DNA of 64,000 bases, taken from the NCBI RefSeq assembly GCF_021442385.1, contig NZ_MUZA01000003.1:124001-188000 (forward strand), given 5' to 3'. The translations under genes were made by a program, and so were the position numbers. The notes beneath the pieces were generated by a model that was not told the DNA's origin, searched no databases, and saw only the letters and a program-made list of their open reading frames with translations. The stretch's first letter is position 1, and the number at the start of each line of letters is the position of its first letter. Source of the stretch: Micromonospora sp. MH99. GTDB lineage: Bacteria; Actinomycetota; Actinomycetes; Mycobacteriales; Micromonosporaceae. This document shows, one piece after another, positions 23,887 to 33,281 of the stretch.

Positions 23887-24915
23887 ATGAAACGAGACCT
23901 GGACGGCGGTCCGCCGGAGTCCGGGACGCCCGGCGAGCTGATCATCTCGGTGGCTCTCAATCCGGCCCTGGACGTCACCTACACCGTCCCCGACCTGGTG
24001 CCGGACACCTCCCACCGGGTGACGGACGTGGTCTCCCGCGCCGGCGGCAAGGGCCTGAACGTGGCCCGGGTGCTGCGGCAGTTGGGTGCCGAGACGATGG
24101 TCCTCGGCCTGGCCGGTGGCGCCGCCGGCGAGCAGATCGAGGCCGAGTTGGCGACCGCAGGCGTACCGGCGCAGTTCACCCGCCTCGACGCGGAGACCCG
24201 CCGCACGGTCACCGTCCTCGGGCGGGACACGGCGACAGTCCTCAACGAACCAGGTCCGTACGTCACCGCCGCCCAGTGGGTGGCGTTCCGGGACGTGTTC
24301 GCCCAGCGGGTCCGGGCGGCCCGGGTGGTGGTGCTGTCCGGCAGCCGGCCACCCGGCGTCCCCGAGACCGCGTACCGCGATCTCGTCAGCATCGCGCGGG
24401 CCGGCGGGGTCCAGACCATCGTGGACACCGAGGGTGCCGCGCTCCGCCACGCGCTCACCGCCACCCCGACGCTGGTGAAACCCAACGCCCACGAGGCTGC
24501 GGATCTGCTCGGCCGCCCGGTGCGCACCCGCGACGACGCCGTCGAGGTGGCGCACCGGCTCGTCCGGCTCGGCGCCGACGCCGGCGTCGTGTCCCGCGGC
24601 GCGGACGGGTTCGTGGCGGTCAACGGCGGGGCCGCCTACGACGCCCGCGCGCCCGAACGGGTGGCCGGCAACCCGACCGGCGCCGGCGACGCCCTCGCGG
24701 CAGTGCTCGCGCACGGGCTCCTCACCCGCGCGCCCTGGCGGGACGTCCTCGCCCGAGGCGCGGCCGTCTCGGCGGCCGCCGTCGCCTGCCCGTGGGCGGG
24801 CGAGTACGACGACGCCGTGGCTTCCCGGCTGCTGCCCGGAACCACGGTCGACGAACTGGACGAGCACCGCACCGACAGAGAGCAGGAACCGTGTCGCACG
24901 TCGCCTCCGAGATAA
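23887..24915 (+). CDS. PfkB-family kinase, probable tagatose-6-phosphate / 1-phosphofructokinase
   Basis: 342 residues starting at ATG 23887, with GGAAGAGG upstream. Ribokinase-fold marks: the substrate loop AGGKGLNVARVLRQLG (about residues 52-67) and the C-terminal anion hole and catalytic Asp in NPTGAGDALAAVLAHGL (about 260-276). The N-terminus SVALNPALDVTY is typical of the FruK/LacC branch, which phosphorylates fructose-1-P or tagatose-6-P. Next in the operon are a sugar-phosphate SIS isomerase and a class II aldolase. Tagatose-6-P to tagatose-1,6-bisphosphate is therefore the likely reaction. Its 3' end overlaps the isomerase start by 25 nt. Confidence 0.87.
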   Translation: MKRDLDGGPPESGTPGELIISVALNPALDVTYTVPDLVPDTSHRVTDVVSRAGGKGLNVARVLRQLGAETMVLGLAGGAAGEQIEAELATAGVPAQFTRLDAETRRTVTVLGRDTATVLNEPGPYVTAAQWVAFRDVFAQRVRAARVVVLSGSRPPGVPETAYRDLVSIARAGGVQTIVDTEGAALRHALTATPTLVKPNAHEAADLLGRPVRTRDDAVEVAHRLVRLGADAGVVSRGADGFVAVNGGAAYDARAPERVAGNPTGAGDALAAVLAHGLLTRAPWRDVLARGAAVSAAAVACPWAGEYDDAVASRLLPGTTVDELDEHRTDREQEPCRTSPPR

Positions 24916-25787
24916 CCTCCCAGCCCGAGACGTGGCGTCGCGCCGTGGATCTGGTCGCCCGACCGGCCGTGGCGCGGGCCCTGCCCCAACCGGGCGAACG
25001 GGTCGCCGTCGTGGGCTGCGGCACGTCGTACTTCATGGCGCAGAGTTTCGCGGCGCTGCGGGAGTCGGCCGGCCAGGGTGAGACCGACGCCTTCGCCGCG
25101 TCGGAGTTCCCCACCGGGCGACGGTACGACCGCGTGGTCGCCATCACCCGTTCCGGCACCACCACCGAGGTGATCCGGCTCCTTGAGCAGGTGCCGCCCG
25201 GCAGCCGCTCGACAGTGCTCACCACCGACGCCGACCGGCCGGTGACCCGGCTCGTGAGCGACTGCGTCGTCCTCGACTTCGCCGACGAGCAGTCGGTGGT
25301 GCAGACCCGCTTCGCCACTACCGCGCTCGCCCTCTGGCGTGCCGGTCTCGGCGAGGACCTCACCCAGGCCATCGACCAGGCGCGCACCCAGCTGGCAACC
25401 CCACTCGACCCGGCAGTGGTCGGTAGGGACCAGTTCACCTTCCTCGGCACCGGCTGGACGGTGGGCGTGGCGCACGAGGCGGCCCTCAAGCTGCGGGAAG
25501 CGGCACAGATGTGGGCGGAGTCGTACCCGGCGATGGAGTTCCGGCACGGTCCGATCAGCGTGGTGGACCACCGGTCGGTGGTCTGGATCTTCGGGCCGGT
25601 GGTGCCGGGCCTCCTCGACGATCTGGCCGCCACCGGGGCGATCGTGGTGCACGAGGACATCGACGCCATGGCGCACCTCACGACCGCGCAGCGCCTCGCC
25701 GTCGAACTCGCCGTGCGTCGCGGCCTGCATCCGGACCAGCCCCGGCTGCTCACCCGGTCCGTCGTCCTGACCGCGCCGGTCGCCTGA
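24891..25787 (+). CDS. agaS: SIS-domain sugar-phosphate isomerase/deaminase (AgaS-like)
   Basis: 298 residues from GTG 24891 (AGCAGGA upstream), overlapping the kinase end. Two SIS domains: the first with VAVVGCGTSYFMAQSFAAL and VVAITRSGTTTEVIRLL, the second with FLGTGWTVGVAHEAALKLRE and EFRHGPISVVD. This is the GlmS-isomerase/AgaS layout without a glutaminase domain. AgaS converts galactosamine-6-P to tagatose-6-P and ammonia. The kinase before it and the aldolase after it complete that route to triose phosphates. Glucosamine-6-P deamination is the main alternative. Confidence 0.82.
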   Translation: MSHVASEITSQPETWRRAVDLVARPAVARALPQPGERVAVVGCGTSYFMAQSFAALRESAGQGETDAFAASEFPTGRRYDRVVAITRSGTTTEVIRLLEQVPPGSRSTVLTTDADRPVTRLVSDCVVLDFADEQSVVQTRFATTALALWRAGLGEDLTQAIDQARTQLATPLDPAVVGRDQFTFLGTGWTVGVAHEAALKLREAAQMWAESYPAMEFRHGPISVVDHRSVVWIFGPVVPGLLDDLAATGAIVVHEDIDAMAHLTTAQRLAVELAVRRGLHPDQPRLLTRSVVLTAPVA

Positions 25788-25796
25788 GGACCGTCG

Positions 25797-26642
25797 ATGA
25801 CCCTCGTTCCCACCGCCGACCTGGTAGCGGCGGCCCGGGCCGCCGGTACCGGCGTGCTCGCGTTCAACGTGATCACGATCGAGTACGCCCAGGCGATCGC
25901 CGCCGCGGCGGAGCGTGCCGGTCGTCCCGCGATCCTGCAGATCAGTCAGAACGCCGCGCGCTACCACTCCGGCGTGTCCGCCATCGCGGCGGCGACGGCC
26001 GAGGTCGCCTGGCGCTCCAGCGCCACCCTGTCGCTGCACCTGGACCACGTCGAGGACACCACCCTGCTGGAGCAGGCGGCCGACGCCGGATTCAGCTCCG
26101 TGATGGTCGACGCGTCCACGCTGCCGTACGCCGCGAACGTGGCCGCCACCCGCAAGGCGACCGAGTGGGCGCACGACCACCGGCTGTGGGTGGAGGCGGA
26201 ACTCGGCTACGTCGGCGGTAAACCGGACGCCCCGGCGAGCGCCCACACCGCCGGGGTCCGCACCGACCCGGCCGAGGCCGCCCGCTACGTCGCCGAGACC
26301 GGCGTCGACGCGCTGGCGGTAGCGGTGGGCAGCTCCCACGCGATGGCCGACCGGACCGCCTCGCTGGATCTCGACCTGGTGACCGCGATCCGCGACGCCG
26401 TACCGGTGCCCCTGGTCCTGCACGGCTCCTCCGGGGTGCCGCTGGAGCAGATCCGCGCCGCGGTCACCCGTGGCATGGTGAAGATCAACGTCGGTACGGC
26501 CCTCAACGTGGCGTTCACCGACGCGGTCCGGGCCGCCGTGCCGCACTCCCGCGACCCGCGCCGATACCTCGCTGCCGGCCGGGACGCGGTGACCGACAAC
26601 GTCGCGCGCCTGCTCACGCTCCTTCCCGCGGCCCGCTTCTAG
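25797..26642 (+). CDS. Class II aldolase, probable tagatose-1,6-bisphosphate aldolase
   Basis: 281 residues of the zinc-dependent FBA/TBP aldolase family. Zinc and phosphate motifs visible: LAFNVITIEYAQAI at the start, SLHLDHVEDTTLLEQAADAGFSSVMVDAS, VEAELGYVGG, VPLVLHGSSGVP and MVKINVGTALNVAF. It is shorter than housekeeping FbaA and resembles GatY/KbaY. It would split tagatose-1,6-bisphosphate into dihydroxyacetone phosphate and glyceraldehyde-3-phosphate, the last step of the galactosamine route of this operon. A start 9 nt after the previous stop shows co-transcription. It converges with the ROK gene, overlapping by 4 nt. Confidence 0.88.
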   Translation: MTLVPTADLVAAARAAGTGVLAFNVITIEYAQAIAAAAERAGRPAILQISQNAARYHSGVSAIAAATAEVAWRSSATLSLHLDHVEDTTLLEQAADAGFSSVMVDASTLPYAANVAATRKATEWAHDHRLWVEAELGYVGGKPDAPASAHTAGVRTDPAEAARYVAETGVDALAVAVGSSHAMADRTASLDLDLVTAIRDAVPVPLVLHGSSGVPLEQIRAAVTRGMVKINVGTALNVAFTDAVRAAVPHSRDPRRYLAAGRDAVTDNVARLLTLLPAARF

Positions 26643-27826
26643 GCGGGGAAGGCGGGTGCCGGCTCGGACAGGTTGAGCCGCAGGGCGGCCGCGACGGCGC
26701 CGAGGGCACCGCCCTCGTCGCCGAACTGGGCCGGCACGACGTCCGGGTGGCGGGTGTGTCGGGGCATCGCCAGTTCGGCGATCGCCGCGCGGACCGGCCC
26801 GAGCACCACCTCGCCGGCGTGGGCCAGGGTGCCGCCGATGGCCACCGTGCCCGGATCCACCTGCACCACCATGCCCGCCAGCACGCGACCGAGCAGCGTC
26901 GCGGCCTGCCGCACCACGTCCTCGACTGTCGGCTCGCCGGCGCGGGCCCGCGCCACCAGGTCGGCCGGGTCGCTGACGGTCACGCCCCGGGCGGCGCAGC
27001 GCTCGATGAGCGCCGACGGACGAATCAGCAGTTCCAGGCACCCGCGGCCACCGCACGGGCACGGGTCCCCGTCGGGATCCACGCTGACGTGGCCGATCTC
27101 GCCGGCCGCGCCGTTCGCCCCGCGGGCGAGCCGGCCATCGACGATGAGGCCGCCACCGACGCCGTCACTCCACCGGACGTAGATGGCGTCCCGCACGTCG
27201 CGGGCCGCTCCCCAGGTGCCCTCGGCGAGCGCGGCCAGCCGCGAGTTGTTGTCGGTGACGACGGCGACGCCGTACCGGTCCTGGATCCGCGCGCGGACCT
27301 GCTTGGCGGCCGCCGACGGGCTGGCGCCGCCCGCCGGACGAGCCGGGCCGGCCACCAGACCGGGCAGGCCGAGGCCGATCGCCTCCAGCGCCCGCAGATC
27401 GATGTCGTGCTCCTGCACGAGGTCGTCGATCAGCTTGATCGCGGCGTTGGCCCGCCGGGCCGGCCCCGCCGCCAGCGTGATGGGCCGGCTGCCCCGGGCC
27501 AGGATGTCGTGCCCCAGGGTGGCGACGATGACGGTGATCGTCGCCCGGCCGAGGTCGATGCCGACGATGCGGCCGGCGGACGGGTTGAGGCTGACTGTCG
27601 TGGACGGCCGTCCCCGGCCCCGGTGGCCGGACAGCGCGGGCTCCCGCTCGACGACCACACCGCGGGCGATGAGGTCGGCGATGATGTCGAAGAGGGTGGT
27701 GCGCGACAGCCCGGTCAGCCGGATGAGGTCGGCCCGACTGAGCGGGCCGGCGCTGCGGAGCTGGGCCAGCAGGGCCTCCGTGTGCGCCAGCCGCACGCGT
27801 TGCATGGCATCCGGGCGTTCGATCAC
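26639..27826 (-). CDS. ROK-family transcriptional repressor
   Basis: 395 residues. The start is GTG 27826; an in-frame ATG at 27805 is possible. The N-terminal winged helix (GPLSRADLIRLTGLSRTTLF) is followed by a ROK domain with the ATP-binding remnant VGIDLGRATITVIVATLG, GLGLPGLV, and the zinc motif CPCGGRGCLE. Full-length ROK proteins with a DNA-binding head are NagC/XylR-type repressors released by a sugar or sugar phosphate. The glycine-rich phosphate loop DLGRAT departs from DIGGTK, so kinase activity is unlikely. It sits convergent to the tagatose-route operon and next to a GH20 gene, the probable targets. Confidence 0.88.
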   Translation of the reverse strand: MIERPDAMQRVRLAHTEALLAQLRSAGPLSRADLIRLTGLSRTTLFDIIADLIARGVVVEREPALSGHRGRGRPSTTVSLNPSAGRIVGIDLGRATITVIVATLGHDILARGSRPITLAAGPARRANAAIKLIDDLVQEHDIDLRALEAIGLGLPGLVAGPARPAGGASPSAAAKQVRARIQDRYGVAVVTDNNSRLAALAEGTWGAARDVRDAIYVRWSDGVGGGLIVDGRLARGANGAAGEIGHVSVDPDGDPCPCGGRGCLELLIRPSALIERCAARGVTVSDPADLVARARAGEPTVEDVVRQAATLLGRVLAGMVVQVDPGTVAIGGTLAHAGEVVLGPVRAAIAELAMPRHTRHPDVVPAQFGDEGGALGAVAAALRLNLSEPAPAFPA

Positions 27827-27927
27827 GGCACCATCATGACCGACGCCTGCCTCCGGGTGTCGTCGTGGCAACGTACGGCGCGGTGGCCGGCGCCGCCACG
27901 TGGCGAGGTGACGGCGCCGGCCGGCGG

Positions 27928-30354
27928 TCAGCTGGCGCGGACGGTGACGCTCAGCGCCGCCTGGACCGGGGCCAGCCCGGCCGAGCGCACGGACAACGTC
28001 CCGGTGTACGTCCCCGCCGCGCCGAACGTGCGCCGGGACACCACGGTGAACGCGCTGTTGATCTGCATCGCCGGGATGCTCGGCTCGCGCGTCGCGGCGG
28101 GTGTCAGCGCCTCCACCCGGCCGTCGCTCCAGGTGATCGTGGCGGCCAGATCGGTGCTGCGGAGCCCGGGGGCGGTGACCGTCCAGGTGGCGCCGGCCGG
28201 TGCGCCGACGACGACGGCGGTGGGCCGGCCGATTGCCTGGTGGCGCCACGGCACGTCGGCGGTGGGGAAGAAGTTGACGCCCTCGACGGTCAACCGTCCC
28301 CCGGCCACGGACAGTCGGGTGGTGAAGTCGGCGTAGTCGCGCTGCGCCTGCGGGGTCCACCCCACCTCGGCGGTGGCGATGAGGCGCGGGAAGCTGTAGT
28401 ACTGCGCCTGGCCGACGCGGCGGATGAACTCACCCCACAGGGCCGACTCGACCCCGAGCACGCTGGTCTCGGCGATGTTCGGGATGAAGGTGCCCGGGTC
28501 CCAGTTGTAGTGCCGGTCCAGCCCGCACGGTCCGCCGCACGCCCAGGTGCCGCCGAGCGGCTGGCGGGAATCCTGCTTCTGCGGCACGTACGTGTGGGCG
28601 GCGGGGGAGAGGACGACCCGGGCGCCGCGGCCGTTCACCGCGTTGGCCACCGCCGTGCGGTCGCCGTTCCAGTACTGCACCACCGCGTTGCCCTGCGGCA
28701 GCGCCGTGCCGGCGTACTCGTTCCAGCCGACCACTGTCTTGCCGAGTGACGCGACAGTCGCGGTGAAGGCGTCGACCATCGTGGTGTAGTTCGCGTGGCT
28801 GGTCACGTGCGCCTCGTCGCCGCCGATGTGCAGGTAGGGCCCCGGCGTCATGGCGGCGATCTGGGTCAGGACCTGCGTGGCGAACTCGTACGTCGTCGCG
28901 CTGGCGGAGTCGAGCGTCGAGTAGCCGACGTTGCCGGTGCCGTTGGCCGGCGCGGTCTGCTGGCCGGACGCCGGCTTGGGCTGGGCGCCGGCGGTGTTCA
29001 GCTGGGGGATGGCGTGCAGCGCCGCGTTGGTGTGCCCCGGCATGTCGATCTCCGGGATGACCGTCATGCCGTTCACGCCGGCGTAGCGCACGATCTCGGC
29101 GTAGTCGGCCCGGGTGTAGAAGCCGGTGACACCCAGCTCGGTGCCCATCAGTTGACCGCTGTCGTTGTAGGTCATGGCGGTGCGTCCGCTGACCGAGGTG
29201 AGCCGGCCGTAGTCGATGCCCGCCGGGTTGCTCGCCGGGTTGTCGATGGCGATCCGCCAGCCCTGGTCGTCGGTCAGGTGCAGGTGCAGACGATTGATCT
29301 TGTATTGCGCGGCGCTGTCGATGTACGCCTTGATCTCGTTCATCGGGTAGAAGCTGCGGGCGACGTCGAGCATCATCGCGCGGTGGGCGAAGCGCGGGTA
29401 GTCGGTGATGGTCACCGCCGGCACCGTCCACGCGGTGCTCACGACGGTGTCGGACTCCACCCACTGGGGCAGGAGTTGCCGCAGCGTCTGCACCCCGTTG
29501 AGCGCGCCGTTCGCCGTGTCGGCGCTGATCCGGACCGTGCCGCTGGTGACGACCAACCGGTACCCCTCGGCGGCGTGGCCGGCCGGACCCTTGCCGGCCC
29601 CCACCTCCACGACGATGGGCGCGGGCGCGGTGCTCTGGGTGACGACCGGCAGGGCGTACCCGGTGGCGGGGCGGAGCAGCCCGGCGAGGTAGGTGGCGGG
29701 TGCTGTCGCCGGCGATCCGACCGCGACGATCGGTGTGCTCGGGCTCAGGGTGTACGGCGTGCCACCGTTCTCCGCGAGCGACACCGGCTTGGGCAGCAGG
29801 CCCAGCGAGGGTGCCGGTGCCGGCTCGGTGCCGTCCCAGATCTCGAACTCGGAGATCGAATAGCCGTAACCCGCCCACCGCTGGTGGCCCTGCATCCGTA
29901 CGTAGGACACCGGCTGGGACGAGTTGACCGCGATGACGTCGGTGCGGGGGCAGGTGTCGCGCTGGAGGCGGGTCACCGTGGTCCACGCGACGCCGTCGGT
30001 CGACGTCTGCAGGGAGAAGTCACGGGCGCACGCGTTGGGCCAGGTCAGCGTCACGTGGTCGACCCTGGCGGCACTGGCCAGCCGTACCTGGATCCAGTTG
30101 TCGTCCTGGTACTTCGACGACCACCTGGTGCTGCGGTCGCCATCGTTGACGTGTGCGGCGACGAAGTCGGCGCGGTCGAGTTCGACGCTCGACGCGGTGG
30201 CGGTGCCGGTGCGGGCCAGGTTCACCGGCGCGGCCATGGCCGGCGTGCCGGCCGGAAGCGGCGCGAGCAGCGACGCGGTGACCACCACGGCGAGCTTCGC
30301 CGCGCTCAGGCGGCGTCGGGATCCAGGGGTGTGGCGGGAGCGCGGAATCGACAT
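27928..30354 (-). CDS. Secreted CBM32-GH20 beta-N-acetylhexosaminidase
   Basis: 808 residues with GAAGGAG before the ATG; RR-type signal peptide ending AMA near residue 41. Discoidin/CBM32 at ~42-170 (NDGDRSTRWSSKYQDDNWIQ). GH20b at ~180-300; the GH20 barrel at ~310-640 with MLDVARSFYPMNEIKAYID, LHLHLTDDQGWRI, VIPEIDMPGHTNAAL and the catalytic pair D513-E514 in HIGGDEAH. A C-terminal Ig-like domain (~700-808) follows. The active site is of the plain exo-hexosaminidase type. It is transcribed alone, divergent from the sulfatase-linked ABC operon, and the two share an upstream region with an operator-like site. Confidence 0.93.
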   Translation of the reverse strand: MSIPRSRHTPGSRRRLSAAKLAVVVTASLLAPLPAGTPAMAAPVNLARTGTATASSVELDRADFVAAHVNDGDRSTRWSSKYQDDNWIQVRLASAARVDHVTLTWPNACARDFSLQTSTDGVAWTTVTRLQRDTCPRTDVIAVNSSQPVSYVRMQGHQRWAGYGYSISEFEIWDGTEPAPAPSLGLLPKPVSLAENGGTPYTLSPSTPIVAVGSPATAPATYLAGLLRPATGYALPVVTQSTAPAPIVVEVGAGKGPAGHAAEGYRLVVTSGTVRISADTANGALNGVQTLRQLLPQWVESDTVVSTAWTVPAVTITDYPRFAHRAMMLDVARSFYPMNEIKAYIDSAAQYKINRLHLHLTDDQGWRIAIDNPASNPAGIDYGRLTSVSGRTAMTYNDSGQLMGTELGVTGFYTRADYAEIVRYAGVNGMTVIPEIDMPGHTNAALHAIPQLNTAGAQPKPASGQQTAPANGTGNVGYSTLDSASATTYEFATQVLTQIAAMTPGPYLHIGGDEAHVTSHANYTTMVDAFTATVASLGKTVVGWNEYAGTALPQGNAVVQYWNGDRTAVANAVNGRGARVVLSPAAHTYVPQKQDSRQPLGGTWACGGPCGLDRHYNWDPGTFIPNIAETSVLGVESALWGEFIRRVGQAQYYSFPRLIATAEVGWTPQAQRDYADFTTRLSVAGGRLTVEGVNFFPTADVPWRHQAIGRPTAVVVGAPAGATWTVTAPGLRSTDLAATITWSDGRVEALTPAATREPSIPAMQINSAFTVVSRRTFGAAGTYTGTLSVRSAGLAPVQAALSVTVRAS

Positions 30355-30410
30355 GGGACTCCTTCGTCCGTCGCCCGGCTCGCCGGGAGACTGGTGGCTC
30401 GGGTAGCCGC

Positions 30411-30439
30411 AGTCTGGTCAAGCCGTTCAATTTAGTCAA
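30411..30439 (-). promoter_or_regulatory. Candidate promoter of the CBM32-GH20 gene
   Basis: Reading leftward: TTGACT (30439-30434), 17-nt spacer, CAGACT (30416-30411), 57 nt before the start codon. The -35 is good and the -10 is weak. Confidence 0.45.
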
Positions 30440-30513
30440 TGGGTCGGACAATAAACGGGCATGCCGGCCGGGCGTTGTCACGTGGCGCGGCCAGCCCTAG
30501 GCTGCGGGCCAGA

Positions 30514-30529
30514 GGTCTGACATCTTATG
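30514..30529. promoter_or_regulatory. Operator-like site C (half-degenerate TCNGANNTCNGA)
   Basis: GGTCTGACATCTTATG contains TCTGACATCTTA (30516-30527), 11 of 12 positions matching the shared core. It lies between the divergent GH20 and ABC-transporter units. Confidence 0.5.
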
Positions 30530-30572
30530 AACCGCCGCAGCGCTCCCAGCTCGGGCTTTTTAGTCCGAAGGG

Positions 30573-30601
30573 TTGACATGATTCGTCGAGTCACCAAAGA
30601 T
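30573..30601 (+). promoter_or_regulatory. Candidate promoter of the transporter-sulfatase operon
   Basis: TTGACA (30573-30578), 17-nt spacer, AAAGAT (30596-30601). The -35 is consensus and the -10 is weak. Transcription would begin ~30 nt before the short frame at 30640. Confidence 0.45.
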
Positions 30602-30639
30602 TCGCTTACCTTCAGCGCCGCCGACCGGAAAGGGGCCCC

Positions 30640-30678
30640 ATGTCCGAGCTGGGCTACGGAGCACCACCGTGGCGATAG
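30640..30678 (+). CDS. Possible 12-residue upstream peptide
   Basis: ATG with GGAAAGGGG 5-13 nt upstream opens [12 protein letters not shown] and stops at 30678, ten nt inside the permease gene in another frame. Its position and ribosome site suggest a leader peptide or a coupling frame for the permease. It does not match the cysteine leader-peptide consensus, so its role is unknown. It may be chance. Confidence 0.35.
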   Translation: MSELGYGAPPWR

Positions 30679-31481
30679 ACGTTCAACCGTCCCCACCCCG
30701 AGGGTCAGAGACCACCGCGGCGTCGCCGCAGCGCCGCGCCGTACCGCTGCTGGTGTGGAACGTGATCGCCGTCGTGCTGGGCATCGGCATCTGGACCGTG
30801 CTGGCACAGATCGGGGTCTCGGGCCTCCCCGGGCCGCAGGAGGTCGCCGTCCGCGCCGGTGAGCTGGCCATGGACGGCACCCTCCTCGACGACAGCCTCG
30901 CCAGCCTGCGTCGGGTGCTCATCGGTTTCGCGCTCGGCAGTGCCCTCGCGATCCCGGTCGGCTTCCTCATGGGCTGGTACGGGACGGCACGCGGGCTGAT
31001 CGAGCCCTACGTGCAGTTCTTCCGCACGATCCCGCCCCTGGCCGTCATCCCGCTGGCCATCCTGCTCATGGGCATCGGGGAGACCCCGAAGATCTTCGTC
31101 ATCTTCCTCGCCGCGTTCCTGTCCTGCGTCGTGTCGACGTTCCAGGGCGTGGTGAACGTCGACAAAACCATGATCAACGCTGCCCGGGTGCTCGGCGCCA
31201 ACGACGCGGTGGTGTTCCGCCGGGTGGTGGTCCCCGCGTCCACCCCGTTCATCCTGGTCGGCATGCGCGTCGGCCTCGGCGCGGCCTGGGCGACGCTTGT
31301 CGCCGCCGAGTTGATCGCCGCGCAGGAGGGCCTCGGCTACCGGATGCAGCAGGCGCAGATCTACTACGACCTGCCGAGCATCTTCGTCGGCCTGATCACC
31401 ATCGGTGTGCTCGGCCTGGTCATGGATCGGCTCCTGCTCGCCGCCGAGAAGCGCCTCACCGGATGGCAGGAACGCCGATGA
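30669..31481 (+). CDS. ABC transporter permease (NitT/TauT/SsuC type)
   Basis: 270 residues from GTG 30669, with GGAG 8-11 nt upstream. Six membrane helices and the EAA loop ([24 protein letters not shown], near residues 170-195). The segment [21 protein letters not shown] is typical of sulfonate and taurine permeases. It forms an importer with the ATPase and binding protein that follow. The last gene of the same operon is a sulfatase, so the ligand may be a sulfated or sulfonated compound, or an anionic product of glycan digestion. Confidence 0.9.
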   Translation: MAIDVQPSPPRGSETTAASPQRRAVPLLVWNVIAVVLGIGIWTVLAQIGVSGLPGPQEVAVRAGELAMDGTLLDDSLASLRRVLIGFALGSALAIPVGFLMGWYGTARGLIEPYVQFFRTIPPLAVIPLAILLMGIGETPKIFVIFLAAFLSCVVSTFQGVVNVDKTMINAARVLGANDAVVFRRVVVPASTPFILVGMRVGLGAAWATLVAAELIAAQEGLGYRMQQAQIYYDLPSIFVGLITIGVLGLVMDRLLLAAEKRLTGWQERR

Positions 31482-32260
31482 CCGAGAAGATCTCCTTCCG
31501 CTCCACCAGCCGCACGTTCGAGGTGGGCGGCAAGCCGTTCCACGCGTTGCGCGACGTCGACCTGGACATCGCCGACCGGGAGTTCGTCACAGTGGTCGGG
31601 CCGTCCGGCTGCGGCAAGTCGACGCTGATGAACATCGCCGCCGGCCTCGTCGAACCCACCGGCGGCGAGGTGCTCGTCGACGCACGACAGGTGCGGGGGC
31701 CCGGCCCGGAACGCGGCGTCATCTTCCAGCAGTACGCGCTGTTCCCCTGGCTGACCGTGCGCGAGAACGTCGAGTTCGGTCTCCGGATCGCCAAGGTGGG
31801 GCGGGCCGAACGGCGCCGACGGGCGCAGCACTTCATCGACCTCGTGGGCCTCACCGACTTCGCCGACGCGCTGCCCCGCATGCTGTCCGGTGGGATGCGG
31901 CAGCGGTGCGCCATCGCCCGCGCGTACGCCGTCGACCCGGGCGTCCTGCTCATGGACGAACCCTTCGGCGCCCTCGACGCCCTCACCCGGGTGCAGATGC
32001 AGGATCAGCTGCTGGCCACCTGGGGCTCCGAGCGACGGACCGTCATGTTCATTACCCACGACGTCGACGAGGCCGTCTACCTCGCCAACCGGGTCGTCGT
32101 CATGGCGGCCCGGCCGGGCCGGGTGCACGAGGTCATCGACGTCGACCTGCCCTACCCGCGGACCGAAGCGGTCCGCCTCTCCCCGGAATTCTCCCGGATC
32201 CGCAATCGGGTCTGGCGCGCTGTCTACCACCAGACCCCTCAGGAAGGTGCATCCCGATGA
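31478..32260 (+). CDS. ABC transporter ATP-binding protein (SsuB/TauB type)
   Basis: 260 residues. The ATG at 31478 overlaps the permease stop (ATGA) and has AGGA 7 nt upstream; ATG 31463 is a less likely alternative. Walker [10 protein letters not shown] (about residues 44-52), signature LSGGMRQR, Walker [13 protein letters not shown] and switch FITHDVDEA are all intact. It is a sulfonate/nitrate-class importer ATPase, close in plan to the one at 5084 but from a separate operon. It couples translationally to the binding protein through another ATGA overlap. Confidence 0.93.
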   Translation: MTEKISFRSTSRTFEVGGKPFHALRDVDLDIADREFVTVVGPSGCGKSTLMNIAAGLVEPTGGEVLVDARQVRGPGPERGVIFQQYALFPWLTVRENVEFGLRIAKVGRAERRRRAQHFIDLVGLTDFADALPRMLSGGMRQRCAIARAYAVDPGVLLMDEPFGALDALTRVQMQDQLLATWGSERRTVMFITHDVDEAVYLANRVVVMAARPGRVHEVIDVDLPYPRTEAVRLSPEFSRIRNRVWRAVYHQTPQEGASR

Positions 32261-33258
32261 GCACTCTCTCCCGTCGCGCCCTGCTCGCCGGCATCGCCGG
32301 CCTCGGTGCCGCCGCGGCCCTCGCCGCCTGCGGCGACGACGACAAGTCCGGTTCGGGCGGCTCGGCCACCGAACCGGTGAAGCTGGGCTACATCGCCGAC
32401 TTCACCGGCGCGAGCCTGATGGCGATCGCCGAGGACAGGAAGCTCTGGGCGCAGCACGGCCTGAAGCCGGACCTCAAGGTCTTCACCAACGGGCCGCTCC
32501 AGGTGCAGGCCCTCGGCGCGGGCGACCTCGACTTCGGCTACCTGGGTCCGGGCGCGCTGTGGCTGCCGGCGTCCGGCAAGGCCCGGGTCATCGCCATCAA
32601 TTCGCTCGGCTTCGCCGACCGGGTCATCGCCCAGCCGGGCATCACCTCCATGGCCGCGCTCAAGGGCAAGAAGGTGGGCGTACCCGAGGGCACCTCCGGC
32701 GACATGATGGTGCGGCTGGCCCTGCGACGCGCCGGACTCTCCATCGACGACGTCAGGAAGGTCACGATGGATCCCAGCACCGTCGTCACCGCGTTCGGGT
32801 CCGGCCAGATCGACGCCGCCGGCATCTGGTACCCGCTCATCGGCACGATCAAGAAGCGGGTCCCGAACCTCGCCGAGCTGGCCAAGAACGACGACTTCTA
32901 CCCGGACATCAGCTTCCCGTCCGCCTATGTCGGTCGCAACGACGTGGTGACCGGCAAGCCGGAGCTGGTCAGGAAGGTGCTCGCGGTGCTGCGCGCCGCC
33001 AACGACGAGCGGGCGGCCAACGTGGACGGCGCCGTCGAGGTCACCGCGAAGTTCCTCAAGTCGGCGCCGGTCGAGCAACTCCGCGCCGAGGCCAGCAACG
33101 CCCGGTTCCTGCCGTCGGCCGAACTCGCCGCCAAGTCCACCGACGGCACCGTCGCGGGCTGGCTCACCGGCCTCAACGGCCTGTTCAAGGACCTCGGCAA
33201 GCTGCCGGACGTCGTGGACCCGAGCACCTACTACGACGCCGCCGCGTACGCGTCCTGA
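32257..33258 (+). CDS. ABC transporter substrate-binding lipoprotein (NitT/TauT type)
   Basis: 333 residues starting at the ATGA overlap. SRRALLAG at the N-terminus suggests Tat export, and the lipobox ends at Cys25 (ALAAC). The mature part begins VKLGYIADFTGASLMAIAEDRKLWAQHGLKPDL and includes LQVQALGAGDLDFGYLGPGA and ALKGKKVGVPEGTSGDMMVRLAL, the family's ligand-cleft elements. The ligand is unknown. Genes before and after show a dedicated importer linked to a sulfatase, so a sulfo-compound or sulfate ester product is the best guess. Confidence 0.9.
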   Translation: MSTLSRRALLAGIAGLGAAAALAACGDDDKSGSGGSATEPVKLGYIADFTGASLMAIAEDRKLWAQHGLKPDLKVFTNGPLQVQALGAGDLDFGYLGPGALWLPASGKARVIAINSLGFADRVIAQPGITSMAALKGKKVGVPEGTSGDMMVRLALRRAGLSIDDVRKVTMDPSTVVTAFGSGQIDAAGIWYPLIGTIKKRVPNLAELAKNDDFYPDISFPSAYVGRNDVVTGKPELVRKVLAVLRAANDERAANVDGAVEVTAKFLKSAPVEQLRAEASNARFLPSAELAAKSTDGTVAGWLTGLNGLFKDLGKLPDVVDPSTYYDAAAYAS

Positions 33259-33281
33259 GTCCGGTGAGAAGGGATCAACCC

